In this document: one piece after another, positions 60,435 to 64,000 of the stretch
How positions within the stretch are numbered: the stretch's first letter is position 1
Layout of the letters: every line of letters begins with the position of its first letter
Origin: Sipunculus nudus
Lineage: Eukaryota; Annelida; Sipuncula; Golfingiida; Sipunculidae
DNA: 64,000 nt
Direction of reading: 5' to 3'
Assembly: GCA_026874595.1 (NCBI GenBank)
Contig: CM049308.1
Span: forward strand, 52,897,624-52,961,623
Notes under the pieces: model-generated
Told to the model about the DNA's origin: nothing
The model's input: the letters and a program-made list of their open reading frames with translations, nothing else
The model's database searches: none
Program-made: the position numbers and the translations under genes

Positions 60435-60630
60435 ACCAGGGATATCTCATTGCGGGCTGTCTCACTGCAGGGTATCCCAGTAAGGAATATTTCATTGAAG
60501 GATACTATATACATTTAGGGGTATTTCATTGCGTGGTATCTCATTGCGTGGTATCTCATTGGGTGGTATCTCATTGCAGGGTGTCTCATGCAGGAATATG
60601 CCTTTGGGGAATATTTCACTGAGGAGTAAT
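60435..60630 (+). repeat. 16-bp minisatellite (GGTATCTCATTGCGTG)
   Basis: Roughly ten copies of a 16-17-bp unit: near-identical in the centre (60,528-60,580) and more diverged at both sides (gggatatctcattgcgggc, gggtatcccagtaaggaat, ggggaatatttcactgagg). Confidence 0.85.
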
Positions 60631-63600
60631 TTGCTGATGCTAACAACAGAAAAAAACTCTCAATTAGAACATGCATTTCGCCTTACCAAAATATTTTGCA
60701 AAGATATTTCTTCCTCCCCAGATTCTAATGTTAAATATCTCTTTGAAGTGATGAGAATTTTAAAGGTGTCCATTCGCCTACCTTTTAAAAAAGAATTTAT
60801 GTGATTTTTGGCTTCATGTGTGTATATATTAATGATCTAAGGGTAATTTTCGATGTAAAAAGTTATTATAGCGCCTTCGTGAAGGATGTATGAACTTGTT
60901 TATCAACAACCTGTTTGTAAACACAGCAATGCTGACAAACGGGAAAAACTTGTAACCAAAGGTGGTAGGTTACTAATATGAGGAGGTAGAAAGGTCATTT
61001 TTGTTTAAAACACCATTTGCAAAGCCCTGGCTGATCTGACTTGCTGCCTGATCCCTTGTTGAATTTGTTTTGATTATTTTTGGCGCCCCCCCCCCACATT
61101 ATAAACACGTTGATTTAAGCTAAACAAGCAGTCCGTGTGCGGTGATATCCACGTTGTCTGGCCTATTTTTATGAACGGTTCAAGGAATTACCTTTAGTTA
61201 ATAAAGGTCAGATAGATGATTGGGCCCCTTTAAGTATATCTGTAAATGAACTGTGTTTGTGTCAGCCTCATTCATACATCAGAGAAAATACGGTCATCAG
61301 GATACGTAATATCCCACGGAAATAACATAACGATAGTTGTTATCACGTGTTTGAGAGCAGCTGTAGTTTGAAATCTGTTTCTGACAGCTAAACTTTCTAA
61401 GCTTAGCTGTTTTATATCTTTAGAGAATGTTGTTTGAAAGAAAAAAAATGTTTCATTTTATTATGATAAAGGATGAATGACAAGGTGGAGGGCCGGATAC
61501 ACATTTCGTCAATCTCATTTAATTGCAATGAAAATACTAGGTATTATTTATATTTTTAATCCTAAAAATTTGCTATCGCTGTTTTGAATATAATGTATTC
61601 AAAGTACATGTATACACCTGAGCAATGTATAAGATTTTTACAAATGATTCGTAATTATTGATAAATTAAAAATGAGCTATTTTATATATGAATATTTCAA
61701 CAACAATGTATCTTTACTAAAAATTTTATATCAAGTCCATTCATCCTTTGTTAAATCCGGAACTTTTACAAAGTAACTTTATGTATTTATACAATTTCGG
61801 ACCATACCCGTGTAAATAAACCTTTTTCATTTTTCTGAACTCTAAATATTTGATTGAAGTAAAAAAAAAAATTAAAAAAAACTGTTATTATGGTCTTTTG
61901 ACACAGTTTATTGACCATTGATGAATCAGCTACCATTTGTGGAATGCTCCATAGAAATATGGCAATACTGCGACAAAATGAACTCTTTTTTGTTCATCAT
62001 TTGATATCTTCCAACGGCAAATTTTTAACTTTGTCCCCGCAGTGATCAGATAATTTGTTGCTGAGGTATTCTCATTCACCTTAGCTGAAGTTTCACTCAT
62101 TTGTTCAAAGTAAATATTTTTTTTTTCGTTTTCCTAATCTGTGCAGCTGAAACAACCGGTTATTTTGTGCATTTACGGCAGCCAACCTTCATCTTCAAAG
62201 CTGGTCTATGAGCCCGCTGCTTCACACCCATAGAAAGCCCAACTTCAACTAGATACATCGACATTTTAGACCAATGAAAATCTGATATTAAACGAACTGT
62301 TACTGAGGGCTCGTAATTTTAATGGTCTACATGTATTAATGTTAGGGCCATTATTACATAAACTAAGAAGCTCCGTTATCAAAATGCCAAACATGTAGTT
62401 CTTAAATCACTGGCAAAAAAGATAAGTAGTTTTTACGAGTGCGTAAAATAGGAAATGTATTACTCAGTATGGGCTGGCAAGAATTATATCCCTATGGGAA
62501 ATGTGACTCCAGAAAACACCTAACTTTTGACATTAGGTTCTAACATTTTACACTGCGAGTCCCTTGTGGTCGATAAATCTATCAGGTTATCACTTTTTCA
62601 GAAGCTTCTTTTCTTTCACAGCATATCTTGGCGCTTAAATCGCCACATCTATGTACGTTCTGTTCTTTATAAGATCTTCCAAAGGGTGCAAACCTCTATT
62701 TCTTAATATGACCATGACTTATGGAAATTTTATTTTTTTGTCCGTCTCCTTTGCTATGTAGACTTATAACTTTTATACATCATTAACTTTCATTTGACGA
62801 CTGTATTCTTATCTACGGGATTTAAATTGCATTTAGCTTTGGAATTCGTAAAATTTGTTCACACATTTTCATTTTTGTACCTCTCTGTGTATAAATGGTA
62901 TATGTAAATGACCTGTCAACTGGCTTTATCACATTATTTTAGGATGTATGGCGGCGTTTCGATAATAAGGAATCTTGAATTAAAAATTAAAAAAACCTAA
63001 ATTGCGGATAATTGAACCATTTCTTTGAATACCTAAGAATAAGTTTTTTATTCTGCAAATGGCCCCTGCAATTCGACATTTGTACCCTCGCTTCCAAATA
63101 ATACTATACATGTATATAAAGAAAAATAAATATGTACATGTATTAACAGAAAATTTGATTAACTACAAACAAATATTTACATGTTCAAATGTGAAAATGT
63201 AGGGGGGTTGGCAGAATAATATCTCTCTCCCTTCCAGTATTTATATTAGGACATGCGGTAGCCCTCTCTGCACTGAAAAAAAAACGTAAAAAAGTGTGTC
63301 TGTTGAAAGGAAAACATTTTATTACATTTGAACCTTTATTCAACAAGTTATTAACAGTGATGTTTGCTGTCGAAATGTTGTACTTGCACGTTTTTGTTTG
63401 CTCCACGATAGTCCGGCATATGGAATCACCAGGTACCCGTAGCCTGTAGAATCAGTGAACACACTAATTTTGAACCAACCAACCAAAGAAGATCATGAGT
63501 TATTGTCCCTTCAATGTGTCTCTTCAATGTAATTTATTAAGGTAAATCAGAGAAGCCGAGTAACCGTATCTGATTGTGGTAAATATAGTTTATATATATG

Positions 63601-64000
63601 GTTTTTAATGTAAGGAGTTTATATAATGAAGATTCAGTATAACCAAACCGTGAAGCATAGGTCTATAGGAAATAAAAAAAGTTATATAAAGTTAAGTAAT
63701 AAATGAATATTTTGTTCTCTGATTTTCATCTTATCTGCTCACAGCAAAATGTGCAAGGTAAGTTGGTACAGCGCAAATGTGCTTATCAAATTGGTCTTGG
63801 TTGCCAGGCAACTCACATTATAAATCTCTGTTTCTCGGTTAAGGCTGAGTAGATGGTTAATGTTTTTTTTATAAATATTTTAATTAAATAAAGCTCTAAC
63901 ATTCGCACTCAGCTACAGGCGATTTTATTTAATACAGTAAGAGGTGTTGATGAAAACTGGAAGTGGAAGACTTTGTTATTAAAACACACTGAAGTACCGA

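Larger units (their letters stand above)
57241..64000. other. intergenic region to the window end
   Basis: 6.8 kb with no gene recognised. Contains a (TA)n array (58,050-58,090), short inverted ATTACAATTACA-type sequence at 58.1-58.2 kb, a 38-bp tandem duplication (59.56-59.63 kb), a diverged repeat pair (60.0-60.2 and 61.28-61.44 kb) and a 16-bp minisatellite (60.43-60.63 kb). The last 2.4 kb shows nothing beyond AT-rich DNA. Confidence 0.6.

Overview
The window looks like nuclear DNA of an animal, most likely a bivalve or related mollusc. It is AT-rich, with long intergenic stretches, GT-AG introns, many (TA)n and (AAT)n microsatellites, and dense non-autonomous transposons. Several repeats begin with an AGCTCAGCTGA-type hairpin or are Helentron/pearl-like, which are styles I associate with bivalves. 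The species cannot be named from sequence alone.

Layout. (1) 159-20,508, minus strand: two ZNFX1-like genes (NFX1-type zinc-finger, SF1 helicase) in tandem, about 9.4 kb apart. The left gene (159-5601) is open throughout. It ends at a splice donor in the middle of its RZ-type finger, so its last exon lies outside the window. The right gene (20,503 down to about 15,013) has a Walker A Thr-to-Ala change, two in-frame stop codons, a 147-bp in-frame tandem duplication, and no recognisable C-terminal exons. Both genes have a splice acceptor exactly 5 nt upstream of the ATG, which supports origin by duplication. (2) 26,114-44,422, plus strand: a four-exon ZNRD2 (SSSCA1/p27) gene reconstructed from exon homology; introns carry most of its 18.3 kb. 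(3) Intron 2 of ZNRD2 holds a decayed multi-exon hAT (ZNF862-type) transposase. That element's own first intron contains a stack of nested repeats, including a Helentron-like element. (4) 44.4-64 kb has no convincing conserved gene. It holds a seven-copy 145-bp satellite, another copy of the long AGCTCAGCTGA repeat, a 125-bp palindrome, a LINE ORF2 tail, a second Helentron-like copy, minisatellites and microsatellites, plus one speculative two-exon small ORF.

Function. ZNFX1 proteins are cytoplasmic RNA helicase-like proteins tied to small-RNA inheritance in nematodes and antiviral RNA sensing in vertebrates. A tandem pair with one ATPase-compromised, stop-interrupted copy suggests gene-family turnover by birth and death. 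ZNRD2 is a small zinc-ribbon protein unrelated to the ZNFX1 pair. All assignments rest on reading motifs by eye; no database search was run.
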